Below are positions 1 through 10,672 of a stretch of 64,000 nt of DNA, in pieces. The notes beneath the pieces are model-generated. The model was given only the letters and a program-made list of their open reading frames with translations, searched no databases and was not told the DNA's origin. The stretch is from assembly GCA_016858145.1 (NCBI GenBank), contig JAEHOE010000010.1, positions 1,364,001 through 1,428,000 on the forward strand. Reading direction: 5' to 3'. Source of the DNA: Edaphochlamys debaryana. Taxonomy: Eukaryota > Chlorophyta > Chlorophyceae > Chlamydomonadales. The position numbers and the translations under genes are program-made. Each line of letters starts with the position of its first letter. Position 1 is the stretch's first letter.

Positions 1-633
1 CGATTACTGCTGCTGCTGTTATAAGGCCGTGTAATTAGGGGCGCGCAAGCGTGAACGCTTGCCAGGCTTGATGCTGCTGCGCTGCTGCCCGACGCGATTT
101 GGTCGTGTCAGTCACACCTTATCAAACGCAATATCAGCTCGGCCGGGTGCGCTGCAGCGACGGTCGCTGATGACGTCAGGCGATTCGGGCGGCGTATCCG
201 CCGTGGTGATCGCTGGTGCAACGCGGAAGCTTGAAAAGCACAAGTAGGGACAATTGGCCTGATGAGGGGGTAGGGGGCGCTTTGACCCGGCGTCACTCAG
301 GTCAAAGGGCGGGAACGGCGCGCCGGCTGAGAAGGCAGGGGCAGCCAAGGGGATGGTTTGGCCTGAACCCCAACGTGGGGGCTCCTGCCTGTGAGGGGAG
401 GTCTTGGGAAAGGGAAGCCAACTGATGATGGCGGGGGGGAAATGCGTCGGGGCTGCCGAGCGGGCAGGCTTGGAGAACGACGGCGACGGACCTGGGCGCG
501 CGGGGGGGCCCCGCCGAAGGCTTGAGGGGCTTATCGGCACGGGCCCTGGTTCACCCCTTTTCTCACAGTGCATCGCACCCACGGTGCTGCGTGGCCTCGG
601 CGGCTGCCTCTGGCGCCACTGCGGAGGCCGCAG
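1..633. other. Region upstream of the carboxypeptidase gene
   Basis: No convincing gene is seen. Short open frames on both strands are GC-driven and match nothing I recognise. The first coding exon and promoter of the M14 gene that follows probably lie here, but I could not place a start codon in phase with the first recognisable exon. Confidence 0.4.
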
Positions 634-3600
634 GGCCAAAGCTAGTGAGCCCTGGCGTCCACGGTGTGCACATCACCTCCGCCATGGACGGAGGCAACAT
701 CGAGGTAATACTCAACCCTGACAGTGGGTTGGGGAGCGCTGGGGCCTAAGTCTTGAGTCAATCGGGAATATGTCGGGTGGTAATGGGGGACGGGCCATGG
801 GCGGTAAGCTGTGGCTCGGGCGGTGTTCACCCTCCTGCGGGTGAAACCCTTCGCGGACCCCTGCCTGCTCTCGGCACATGCGGGCAACCAGGTCTGGACC
901 CTGAGGCCCTCTGCCCCTTGCCTTTCCCTACAACTGTGTTGACTGCGCGCCCACGCCCTCGCCTACCGGGAGCCGCTCCCTTCCCCACACCTTCTCACCC
1001 GCCTCTTGCCCCTAACGCCGCAACGCCCATCACTGCTCACCAACTGCTCACCCGACCCTTGCCCCCTAAGTGGCAGCGCGTATTGGCTGCACCACCCTCC
1101 ACGGCCCCCTCCTCCCCCTCCTGGCCGCCCCCAGGTTCTCGGCTGCCCCGCCGGCGGTGGCGCGGCGGGTGCGCCCCTGACCGTGGACCTGGCTATCCGC
1201 CCCGACCCCTTCTGCGCAACGGACGGCAGGGCGCACTACCAGTGAGCACAGCGGGGTAGACCGAGGGAGAAAGCGGGGGAAAAGAGCCATCTGTCGGAGA
1301 GCATTGGGCGAGGGCATTGCCAGCTCCCCATGCTGCACGTGATCGCACACGGCTGGACGGCTTGTGCGAGTCTTGAGCCCAGGCAGGGTCGTGCGCGGTT
1401 ACAAGACGATCGGAAGGCGCATGAAGGAGGGTCAACTGGTGCTTGAACGACGCCGGGATCCCACACTCCGCGCTCGCCCACCCTTGCCAGGTGGTTCAAC
1501 TTTCGGGTGGTGGGCGCCGCCGGGCGGCCGCTGCGGCTGCGGCTTACTAATGCCGGCGGCGCGTCGTACGGCTCCGCTTGGGAGGGCTACCGCGCTGTGG
1601 CGTCGTACGATCTGCAGGACTGGTTCCGGTGAGGGTTGGGCCTCGGGTTGAGTCTTCCGGGACAGGAATGCTTGGGACCTTAGTCAAGGCCTGCCGTACC
1701 CGGCCTGATTGGTCTGAGTTGTGTCGGGGCAGTAACGAGATGGTCACAGTAAGGTTCTGCGAGATGATTCCAGCATCATTGCAGGGGCAAAGCGAGAGCG
1801 GCTGTCGGTGCGCCCGGACAGTTGCCAGCAGGCTTATGAATGGGCCTGTGAGCACCGGACAGTTAAGGAAATTGAGGCTCCCCACATCCATTGGCATTCC
1901 GACCGCAGTGTGCCCAGCACATCGTACGACGCCTCCGTGGGGACCCTGGTGATCGACCACGTGCCTGAGCAGGACGTCGTACAGTACGCCTACTGGGCGC
2001 CATACAGGTGAGCCTGTGCGCCCAGAACTGCTGCCGCCGCCTCTCAGCGCCTTTCCAACATCGGCGATTTGGCCCTGCGGAAATGGTCCTGGCCCCCGTT
2101 CTTTCTATGCTCAAACCTTCCGGAGCGGGATATTCTATCCCAACTCAGCAACTTGGGCCAAAACTCCTCACCCTATGCGTCGCTTCACGGGACCCTGTCC
2201 CACCCTATCCCGTCGCTGCAGCCTGGATCGCCACGCGGCCATGCTGGCGGGTCTGCAGGCGCGGTCGCGGGGGGGCCAGGGCTCTGAGGCGTGCGCGCCC
2301 GTGCGGCTGCGGGTGCTGGGGCAGACGCGGGAGGGGCGGCCTCTGGACCTGGTGCAGGTGGGTGGGGGCGGAGGAGGGGCAGGGGGCTGGCTTGGTCGAG
2401 GGCGGAGGGCGAGGGCACACCAGCCGTGTTCATGCGGTTGCGCTCGGTGGAGGTCCAAGTGGGACCCCGGCATGTGTGATGCACACGCGCGCTGCCAAGC
2501 CCGGGGTTCCGGTGTCCTGTTTGCGTTTAGACTCCCTCGGGTTTAGGTCCAGCGTGTCTTAACGCTTCGTGTCCTCGTCTTCGCTCCTCGTCCGCAGGTG
2601 GGGCCGTGCACCCCCGCCTCTGCCGCGGGAGTTGCCGCCGCTGCCAACGGTGCCGCCGCTGCCAATGGCGCCGGTAACGGCTCCGGCGCCGCGGCTCCCG
2701 CCCGGCCGCTGCGGCTGTGGCTGACGGCCCGGCAGCACCCGGGCGAGACCATGGCGGAGTGGGCGGCGGAGGGGCTGCTGGAGCGGCTGACGGACCCACA
2801 CGACGGAGTGGCGCGCAAGCTGCTGGAGAAGGTGGGGGCAGCTGTGCTGGGCCGGGGATGCTGTTGGTGCGCTCCGTAGAGCATGGTGTATAGCCGAGAA
2901 GAGGTTGTGTGTGGGGGTGCGCAGTAGGGGCGTGGTGTGGCGCGCCGTGGCACACCAGGGTCGGTTCCAGCTGCTGGGCTTCGTGGTGCATCGTGGTCAG
3001 GTTGTGCACAGCTATACATGCTTCTGTTCTTCCTCCCTCCGCCTTGTTCCCGCCTACCCACTCCAGGCCTCCTTCCACGTCATTCCCAACATGTGCCCCG
3101 ACGGCTCCGCGCACGGCCACCTGCGCACCAACGCCGCCGGCTTCAACCTCAACCGGGGCTGGGCCGCGCCCTCCGCGGAGCTCTGCCCCGAGGTGCTGCA
3201 CGCGCTGGCAGAGATGGACAGCACGGGTGGGGCGGGCAGGGGCGTGGGTGGGGCAGGGGCATGCGAGGGGGCGGTGCTGTGCAGAAAGGGGCAGCACGGG
3301 CGGGTGGGGCAGCGGCGTGGGTCGGGGCCGTGATGTGCAGAGGCGGGTGGCACAGGTGGGGACCGGTCATGCGGGCCCCGGTGCCGCGGCAAAGGTGGAA
3401 GGGCCACCAATGGCCTGCCCTCCAACGGTCCTCCACCCCGCCTTACCGCCGTCCTCGAGGACATGCGGTCCCCTCACGCCTGACCCACATCCCCGCCTTC
3501 CTCCCCTCCGACGCCCCCCAGGCGTAGACCTGTTTCTGGACCTGCACGGGGACGAGGAGCTGCCGCACGTGTTTGCGGCGGGGCTGGACGGCATCCCGCG

Positions 3601-4313
3601 CTGGGGGCCGCGGCTCGAGGGCCTGCAGGCGAGGCGGGCGGGGGGGTACGGGGTGCGCACAGCACGGGGGCGCCATGGGGAACGCGGCTGGGACTGATGG
3701 GGAGGAGGGGCAAGTGCAAAGTACGCGACACGTCTCGCGCTTTGCGCAGCTGACAATCCTGAGTGATGGGCTCGCTCCTGCGTGTCAGCCCTGCTCCCTA
3801 CTGCAGCTCACGACGCCAGCGCGCGCACCCCCTTGGCCGCAGGACTCCTTCTCCGCGGCGCTGATGCGGCACGCCCCCGAGTTCCAGACCGCGCACGGCT
3901 ACCCGCCCTCGGCGCCAGGCAGGGCCAACCTGACGGTGGCCAGCAAGCAGGTGCGTCAGAGGGGGTGGGGGGCGCGCGGCGCGGCCAGGCGACAAGCATG
4001 AGGGACGGTCAGCGAGGGGCACGTGACTCAAGAGGTGCTGCGGCGGGCTGGTATGCTACGCCGCCTTCAGCCTGGGAGCCTGGCACTCCGCACCCACAAC
4101 CCCCGCATACCTCGCCCACCCTGCCCTGTCGTCCACCTGGGCCACCCCCAGATCGGTCAACGCTTTGACTGTCTATCGTTGACCATCGAGATGCCCTTCA
4201 AGGACAGCGCCGAGCTGCCCGACCCGCGGGTCGGCTGGAGCCCCGGCCGCGCCAAGCGCTTCGGCGCGGCGCTCGTGGGCGCCATCGCGGACATCGCACA
4301 CATGCTGCGGTGA
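634..4313 (+). CDS. M14 zinc carboxypeptidase, cytosolic carboxypeptidase (CCP/AGBL) type
   Basis: Exons: about 634-704, 1135-1241, 1491-1628, 1909-2007, 2222-2357, 2598-2831, 3067-3226, 3522-3628, 3843-3950 and 4152-4313; the 5' end is unresolved. The early exons give the beta-rich N-domain typical of CCPs (SAMDGGNIE, then WFNFRVVG and a [11 protein letters not shown] strand). The catalytic domain has the zinc motif RQHPGE (His and Glu ligands), an NLNRGW substrate-binding stretch, DLHGDEE with the third zinc ligand, and LTIEMPFKD with the catalytic glutamate. All expected residues are present, so the enzyme should be active. CCPs trim glutamates from tubulin and other protein C-termini, which would suit a flagellate, but the substrate is not shown by sequence. 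A poly-Ala/Gly insert (about 2605-2695) precedes the zinc motif. The intron after 3628 uses a GC donor (CAG|GCGAGG); a nearby GT alternative breaks phase. About 440 residues are visible. Confidence 0.88.
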
Positions 4314-5328
4314 GGCGGGTGAGGTCGGCGTGGGGCGCAGGCGGAATGGGGGATTGGCAGAAGGGGTGGAGGTAGGGGACATGGGGTTGCGTGGTGTGGT
4401 GTGAGGGCTGGGTGACGCGCGGAAGGCCATGGCCGCGTGATGGTGGAGAAGGGCGGTCCTGTGGTAATGTGTGGATTGGAATGTTGTGGGGAACGACAGA
4501 TGATCCAGGAAAGGGCATCTGGATGGGCTTGAGAAAGATGGGCGAACCATGAGGTATGACCGCACATAAGTGCACCTATTCATGGCACCATTTGCCACCG
4601 TCACGGCATGTGGAACATGGAACGTGTGGAATATTCCACGGATAGGCGTGCGCTGGGCTATTGGGCTAGTGGGAGCGGTGCATTGCCGCTGCTTGAGTGT
4701 TAAACTGTGCGCTATTGGCTCTTTATTCAGGGAATTGGGGGCCTTAATGTTTCTCCGAGGTCTGAGCCATTCCACCCCTGGGCCATTCCAAGGCTTGTGT
4801 AGGAGGTGCAAGATTGACCCAGATCCCAAAGTCGTGTTGCGGTGAGGTGGCTGTTGCGCGGAGTCTGGCTGTGCGGCGACGCAGCCTAGCTGACCGCTTG
4901 TGGCCCGTCGTGTCGGGCGAGGCTCTGTCCGTTCAAGTGTGCCGCGGCGTGGTCGCGTGTAGGGGGTTGGCACGGCGGTCTGCAGGGGGGCCTGCCGATG
5001 CTTGCCGGCTGTGCCACGCACGCTGTGCTGCTGTACGGAGCCGTACGAGTGCTGTAATGTGTGCAGAGCGTTCCTTGTGTGTGCCCGCTACGCCCCACAG
5101 GCGTAGTAGTACCAGCAGTTGCTATTGTGCCTCAGCACTCTCCAGCTTAAGTTACAGCCGTGCTGCTCCGAAGTTCTGCACACAAACTTCTGGCGCCATC
5201 CACACTCGAGACGGTCCCCCGCGGCCGCGTCAACGAGCCCCACGCCGTTTCCGAGCTGCTAGGTACCTGTAGTAGACCAATAAAGCCCTTGTGGGCATTC
5301 GCGGCGCTCCAGCCGCAGGCGCGCCACC
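4314..5328 (+). other. 3' UTR of the M14 gene and upstream region of RPB11
   Basis: No gene is seen. The region holds a TGTAA motif at 5053-5057, a 14-base palindrome (GTGGAATATTCCAC) near 4624-4637 of unknown meaning, and the 5' UTR of RPB11 just before 5329. Confidence 0.4.
5053..5057 (+). terminator. Candidate poly(A) signal of the M14 gene
   Basis: TGTAA is the usual poly(A) signal of volvocine algae. This copy lies about 740 bases after the stop, within the known range of 3' UTR lengths in Chlamydomonas. The motif is short, so chance occurrence is possible. Confidence 0.4.
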
Positions 5329-5789
5329 ATGAACCAGCCGGACCGCTACGTGCAGTTCGTGCTTCCAGAGGGCGAGCGCAAGGTCTCTTACAAGTCTGAC
5401 ACCAAGCTGAAGGATGCGGGCACCTTCAGCTTTCGCTCAGAGGACCACACCATCGGCAATCTGCTTCGGATGCAGGCAAGTCCGCGCTGGTGTCGAGCAG
5501 CACCCTTTCGGTGGAGCAAAGGCAAATTTGGGCCTAGGCGACGTTTGCCGAGTCCTTGTTTCTTGTGCCGATGCAGCTCCACGCGGACAAGTCGACCGTC
5601 TTCGCTGGCTACCGGATACCGCACCCTCTGGAGCCGGTCATGGTCGTCAAAGTGCAGACGAACGGGACCAAGTCGCCCGAGGAGAGCATGTTCCACGCCC
5701 TGAACGACCTCGGCAGCGAGTATGGGTGCATGCTGGCTTCGTTCGACAAAGCGCTGGCGGACCACCACAACCAGGCAGCAGGCCACTAG
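5329..5789 (+). CDS. RPB11: DNA-directed RNA polymerase II subunit RPB11
   Basis: Two exons (5329-5475 and 5577-5789) give 119 residues, close to the usual 115-120. The first exon carries the N-terminal strand and the family hallmark FRSEDHTIGNLLRMQ. The second has the strand AGYRIPHPLEPVMVVKVQT and the C-terminal helix of the alpha-like dimerisation fold. RPB11 pairs with RPB3 to nucleate Pol II assembly in the nucleus. The start is a good Kozak context (GCCACCATGAAC). The 101-base intron has a GC donor (CAG|GCAAGT) and ends in ATGCAG, the same hexamer that ends exon 1. The AC19/RPC19 paralogue of Pol I/III is a less likely alternative given the short N-terminus. Confidence 0.93.
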
Positions 5790-5799
5790 CGAGCAGGAG

Positions 5800-5935
5800 G
5801 GGGGGCCTGCGCGGAGCTTCCTTCTGCTCTTGGCGCTGGGGGGGGGCTGCCCGGAGCTCGTGCCTCGGAGGGGGGCTGCCTGGAGCTCGGAGACTTGTGG
5901 GGGCCTGCCGGGAGCTCCCTTGAGCTCTTGGGGCT
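5800..5935 (+). repeat. Imperfect tandem repeat in the RPB11 3' UTR
   Basis: Four degenerate copies of a GGGGGCCTGCCCGGAGCTC-like unit occur within about 135 bases of the RPB11 stop, spaced 22-40 bases apart. Each unit contains the palindrome GAGCTC or a variant. Function unknown. Confidence 0.55.
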
Positions 5936-6687
5936 GAGGGTGTGAGGAGAGGTCCACGCCGTGCCGCTGCCGTGATGCACGCCGGAGTGGGGTTTGAGGA
6001 TCAACGACGTGGAATGGAGCCCCTCGGGGTGGCGGCGGACAGAGGCACAGTAAGGCTGCACATCATTCTATGGGCCTCTAGGATTCAGAGAGAGCTTCTG
6101 GGGATGGGTGCACCCAGAGGGTCTCCACTGAACAGCGGGACGGGACCGCCACCCGCCGTTTGACCGGCACTTGACTGGCATCTGACTGGCTCGCCCATCG
6201 CGTGGGGTCTGCGACAGGAGGGGGACTGCCATAGACGGCAGGAAGAGTTGGCGCACCGGCACGGTCTGACGACCGCAACGACCAGGTGGTCAGTTTGGCA
6301 AGCAGGGAAGGGGTTAGTGGACCAAAGGCGTCGACAGGGATGGGCTTCGCGACGTGAAGCTATGTTGGATTGCCAGTTGGGCGGCCTTGCGATGGTAGAA
6401 GGCGGTGTCGAGATGGGACTGGAGGTGGGCGGCACGTGAAAACATGGAATTTGGGCCGAACGTGCGTTTGTCTTGAAGGTCTCCTCTGATTGGCGTAGGG
6501 AGGCTTTGAGGCGGGCGGTTCGGAAGGTGGCGGGAGTGTTCGGTTGTGTGGCTGAGCACGGCTGGGCGTGGTCGTGTGGACGAGGTAGGGGGCCGGCGTG
6601 CCGAAACACAACGCGCTCGGGTGCCGCGGTGCCGCACTAAACGACGTGTGTACCTGATTTGCTGTAACGTTCTGTTGGTGTTCTGCA
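5936..6687 (+). other. Rest of the RPB11 3' UTR / upstream of the next gene
   Basis: No gene is seen. A TGTAA at 6663-6667 could end the RPB11 transcript, but it lies only about 20 bases before the next proposed start. Either the two transcripts overlap or the next gene starts differently. Confidence 0.35.
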
Positions 6688-8617
6688 ATGTTTGTTAAGT
6701 GGCGTGGCATCGACTTCCAAGTTTTAACGCATCCGATCGCTGAAGTCACCTTCCCTATAGACCTGCACCCTGACCTCAGCACCGGCACTGATCGGAGGGC
6801 GATACCATGCGTGTGGCTGCAAAGGCGGCTGCGTGCCTCGAGCGATTTGGAAATCGCGGGGACATCCCGAAGCGTGGAGCTGCACGTCCAGTCGCAAGGC
6901 GAGAGTGGGCTATCTTACGCGCAGACACTCCGCGGAGCTGCTGTGGAAGGGCCAGCCGGTTCGGCTCCCCGCTCTGGCACGTTCTCGGTGGCCATCCCGC
7001 TAAGCCAGGTCAGGCAGGGCCGTCAGGTCGTCGCGGGTCCCTCGGCCGCGCAACCTGAGGGGTTGTACTAGCTTCAAGCGTGCGGGAACAACACTTCGGC
7101 CCCAGACAGACGAGGCTAGCCTTGGGTTGGTTGCGGCAAGGGCCGGTACACGGAGGTTGCCCCAACCCACCGCCATATGCCGTCCTCTGCCTTCCGGGGG
7201 TGCCCTGCTCCGCTTCCGCCTGTGCATCCGCGGTGGTCACCTCACCTTCTCCAGTGCCTTTTGCTCCCAGGCCTACCCCAACTGGGAGTTCATCAAGCTA
7301 GCGTTCGTGTCGCCAGCCCCTAGTAGCCCGGGCGGCTGCCATCAGCTCCACCGGCTAGAGCTGGTGCCCGCAACCAGCCCTGATGCCGGCCCGGGCCCGG
7401 CCGACCCAGATTCGGAATCTCGCAGCAGCGGGGGTGGGGGTAACCATGACCCCGTCGGCGATGACAGGGGTGCCTCGGCAGTCCAGCCGGAATGGGCGGC
7501 AGCGGCCAGAGGGGCAGTAGCGGCAGAGCCCCTGGCGCACATAGCAGCGGCCCGGCCGGTGGGCTCGCAGCTGCAACAGATGAGGGAGCTCCTCCAGCAG
7601 GCGGCGTCTAGCGGTAAGGCAAGGGCCAGAAGTGCTGGGCTGACGTCAGGGCGCGGCAGGGGACCCCATCCCCTCGTTGCCGGGGTGCCGGTCCCCTGCT
7701 CAAGAAAGAGCCCTAAAGTCTCAGCGTGTCTGGGGCCCGCAAAACGGACCTGCCCGTAACATGACCTCATCCTCTCTACCACAGCCCCGCCGATGGGCTC
7801 TGCCTCCACCCCTGCGGCGGCGGCCGCCAACGCCAACCTCGGCTTGGCCGCGACCCTGGCCAGGTCCCTGCTGGCGGCGTCGGCGCCGCCGCCACGGCCG
7901 CCGCCGCCAGGACCAGCGCCGCCAGGATCAGCACCGCCGGAGTTCCCGTTGGACGCGGCAGGGCCTATCACCACAAGCAAAAGCGGTGTTCTGGGGGGCG
8001 GCGGCACGGGCTTAGCGGCCTCTGGGAGCTTGGCCTCCGCGGCCCAGGCCCCCGTGGGGCCGGCGGCGCCTGGCCTGAGGCCGGCCTCAGCCTCGCTCTT
8101 CGGCGGGCTGCCCGGCGGCGGCGCTCTGGCGGCGGCCATGTCAGCGCTGTACGACATGAGCGCCCGGATCCAGAGGATCGAGGCGCACGTGCTGAGCGGG
8201 GGAGGCGGAGGGGCGCCGGGTCAGGGAGGCCAACCGCCCAGCCTGTCCGGACCAGACCACACCGTGACCCGTGTCGGGGGTGATGGGGCAGGGGGTGCGG
8301 ATGGGACCGTGGCAGGCGCCTCTGGAGCAACGCTCCCGAGCCAAGCGGGGCCGCAGCAGCAGGAGCGCGTGGGGCCGGAGGAGCGGCTGGCGGCGGTGGC
8401 GGAGCAGCTGGCGGCGGCGCTGCCGGCGCTGGCGGGGTCCGTGGGCCGCCTCGAGACGGCGGCGGCAGCACAGGCCGCCGCGACGGCGCAGCTGAGCGCG
8501 GCGGTGGCGGAGGTGAACAGGCGGCTGGACGTGCTGAGTGCAGAGCGGGAGGCGGGGCCGCAGCGGGGAATGCTGATGGACTGTGCTGACTCGTGTGTGG
8601 CAGAGGAGGGGCTGTGA
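6688..8617 (+). CDS. Putative PAAT-like (C10orf88-type) protein
   Basis: Three exons (6688-7008, 7271-7613, 7785-8617) give 498 residues. The first two exons encode a small beta-rich domain with the stretches SRSVELHVQSQGESG, SYAQTLRG, FSVAIPLSQ and WEFIKLAFVSP followed by CHQLHRLEL. This pattern resembles the N-terminal part of PAAT (protein associated with ABC transporters, C10orf88). The rest is Ala/Gly/Pro-rich with two likely helices: LQQMRELLQQA near residue 208, and a long Ala-rich coiled-coil-like C-terminus after MSALYDMSARIQRIEAHV. The PAAT link is by eye and tentative. The start is the only ATG in frame in the first exon, and an upstream exon cannot be excluded. If right, the role would be regulation of mitochondrial or plasma-membrane ABC transporters. 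Confidence 0.5.
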
Positions 8618-9674
8618 GAGGAGATGAAAGTGGCGGGCTGCGGCTGAAGGGCGTGGGGTGCGGCCGAGGACTGCCGAACCAGATGTGGGGAGCTTGTGTC
8701 TGGGCTTGTGACTGACATTGAAGCCCGGCAAGCCTGAGACAACGTGACTAGTCTCGGACTGCGGTATGCAGAGCCAGGTGCATGCCCCCTGCGCTATGGC
8801 GTTGACCGACTGTACCTGCAGCCCCTACATGTGAGGAGTGTGTGGATGGTCTCATGACTGGTTCCTCTGTTACTTGTGTGTTGCGGTGGTCACTGGTTAC
8901 TAGTGTGTTGCTCTGACCTGTCGGAGTTGTGAGTTGATCATGTTCGTTGGGGTGCTGTGGGGACTATGCGGTTGGATCTTGTAGATGGACGCTGGTTTCT
9001 GTTTAGGGGACGGAGGGACGGACGAGCCCATGCCTGGGGGTCCGGTGCCATGGTGTATCTGCAGCTGGACTGCATGGTCAGCTCCACCTGAGCTCCACGC
9101 TTCCAGTCGGTAGGCCCCATCTCCGGCCGGCGGACATGATGTGTGTCAAGAGTGTGGGACTCAGTATGCCGTTTATGCTGTACATGCAATGTAGATGCTA
9201 TTCGGAGGCGGACGAGATGGTTGGCGGGGAGAAGGCGGGAAAAGGGCTGTCGCATTGCATGTTCCTTGCCCTGCGTGGGGAAGCACGGTAAGGTGTACCT
9301 CGGTTCCTAAGGCAGTGGTGTGCATTAGGTTTTGCAGGCAGGCAGCCTGCAGGCAGCTTGCGGGAGCTTTGCTGGTTGACTGCCGGTAGCACTGATCGAC
9401 CGCCTGGGGCCACATGCACCTTGGGCCCAGTCAGGCCATTCCCCTAAGCATGGCCACAAGCGACCGTGTGCTGAATGCTGAAGCCTGAAGGATGCGATGG
9501 TTACAGCAGGAACCGCCTCCAGAAGGGGAGGGGTTGAGCGAGAGCGCCACCTACTGGGTGTGCCACCTGCACACCGACACCCACACGTGACTGACTTTCG
9601 GTCGTCACACCACGTTGCTAGGGCCGGGCCCGTAGAGCCCCCCTCAGTACTATTCCACTAATTCCGCTGTGCCT
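8618..9674. other. Intergenic: 3' flank of the PAAT-like gene
   Basis: No gene or clear element is seen. A reverse-strand TGTAA (TTACA at 9501-9505) could serve as poly(A) signal for transcripts arriving from the right. Confidence 0.4.
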
Positions 9675-10412
9675 TTAATCATCGTCAATCAAGGCCAGGA
9701 CGCCTGGGGGCTCCTGCACAGTCAATCTGCCACCTGAGACTCGCAGGAAAGGGTGGTCCGCCGGTATTGTCTCCCAGCCACTTGGTGGCCTGAGCGCAGC
9801 AAAAGAGTGAAGCGCTCCCCCAAACTCAGCTGACACCAACACACGTCCACGGTTCAGCACCCCGAGGCGATTCCCATTCTCCCTTGTTGCGTATAGATAT
9901 CGGCGTCCCTTCTCCATGGCTGTCGTGGCTGCAAGGCACACCACATCCCACACTCTCTGGTCAACTCCCTCCGTTGGTCGAGCCAGCCAAAGATTGAACC
10001 GGCAAAGTGGCCAGGTCCATGGCAATGCGTGCTCGCCCCCTAGACACGCGCACATCTCATCAACCAGGCCCTCAGCCAAGTAGCATTTCCAAAAGTGGTG
10101 CAATCTGTCCCCTCCGTGCATCGCAATCTCACATGGGCACGTGGCCGTTCCTTCATGTGCCGAAAAGCCAGTAAAGCCGTTGAGCGCCAAGCGCCAGAAA
10201 GCTTCCTTCCACACCTGAAGGATCTGCAAGTGATCAGGGGGAACATGTAACGGTAAGCCCGGAGAGTCCCGAGCAGCAGGACGGCGTACTCCCAACCAAC
10301 ACGCCAGCCGCAATGAGAGTACTTGCCAAGGCACGCTCGACACCTTTGTTAAGGGCATCCGCCACCAGCATTGATTGAGACACCTGCCACCACAAGCTGC
10401 CTTGTGGACCAC
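9675..10412 (-). mobile_element. Retroelement remnant with reverse-transcriptase zinc-binding region
   Basis: An intronless frame of about 245 residues has the arrangement of the zf-RVT region found downstream of non-LTR reverse transcriptases: a VWKEAFWRLALNGF helix, then CPCE, about 10 residues, HHFWKC, then a helix AEGLVDEM. No reverse transcriptase or endonuclease core is found nearby, and the frame begins abruptly at a weak ATG, so I read it as a 3' fragment of a dead element. A domesticated host gene is possible. It lies just past the 3' end of the MEKHLA-WHEP gene on the same strand and could sit in that gene's 3' UTR. Confidence 0.45.
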
Positions 10413-10672
10413 AGTGTCCGGCGGGATGGCAGGCCATCAGTTTTGAATGCTTCCCAGTCCGCGCCTGACCAGCTGTCATCGTGTTCGACGCTTCCCGATC
10501 GTTCCGATCAGGCCTCGATACACAATGTTGCACAGGCACAGTGCGAGAAGAGCCCCGGCCGCTCCGAAGTGCCCGAAACAGCCAAACTAAAACTGTCGAC
10601 GCGTCATCCTGGGCACACCTGGACCGCAGTGAAGCATGCAGAGTTCGATGCTTCTACCTCCTAGACACGGGT
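10413..10672 (-). other. Spacer / likely 3' UTR of the MEKHLA-WHEP gene
   Basis: No gene is seen. It separates the retroelement fragment from the stop codon at 10673. Confidence 0.3.
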
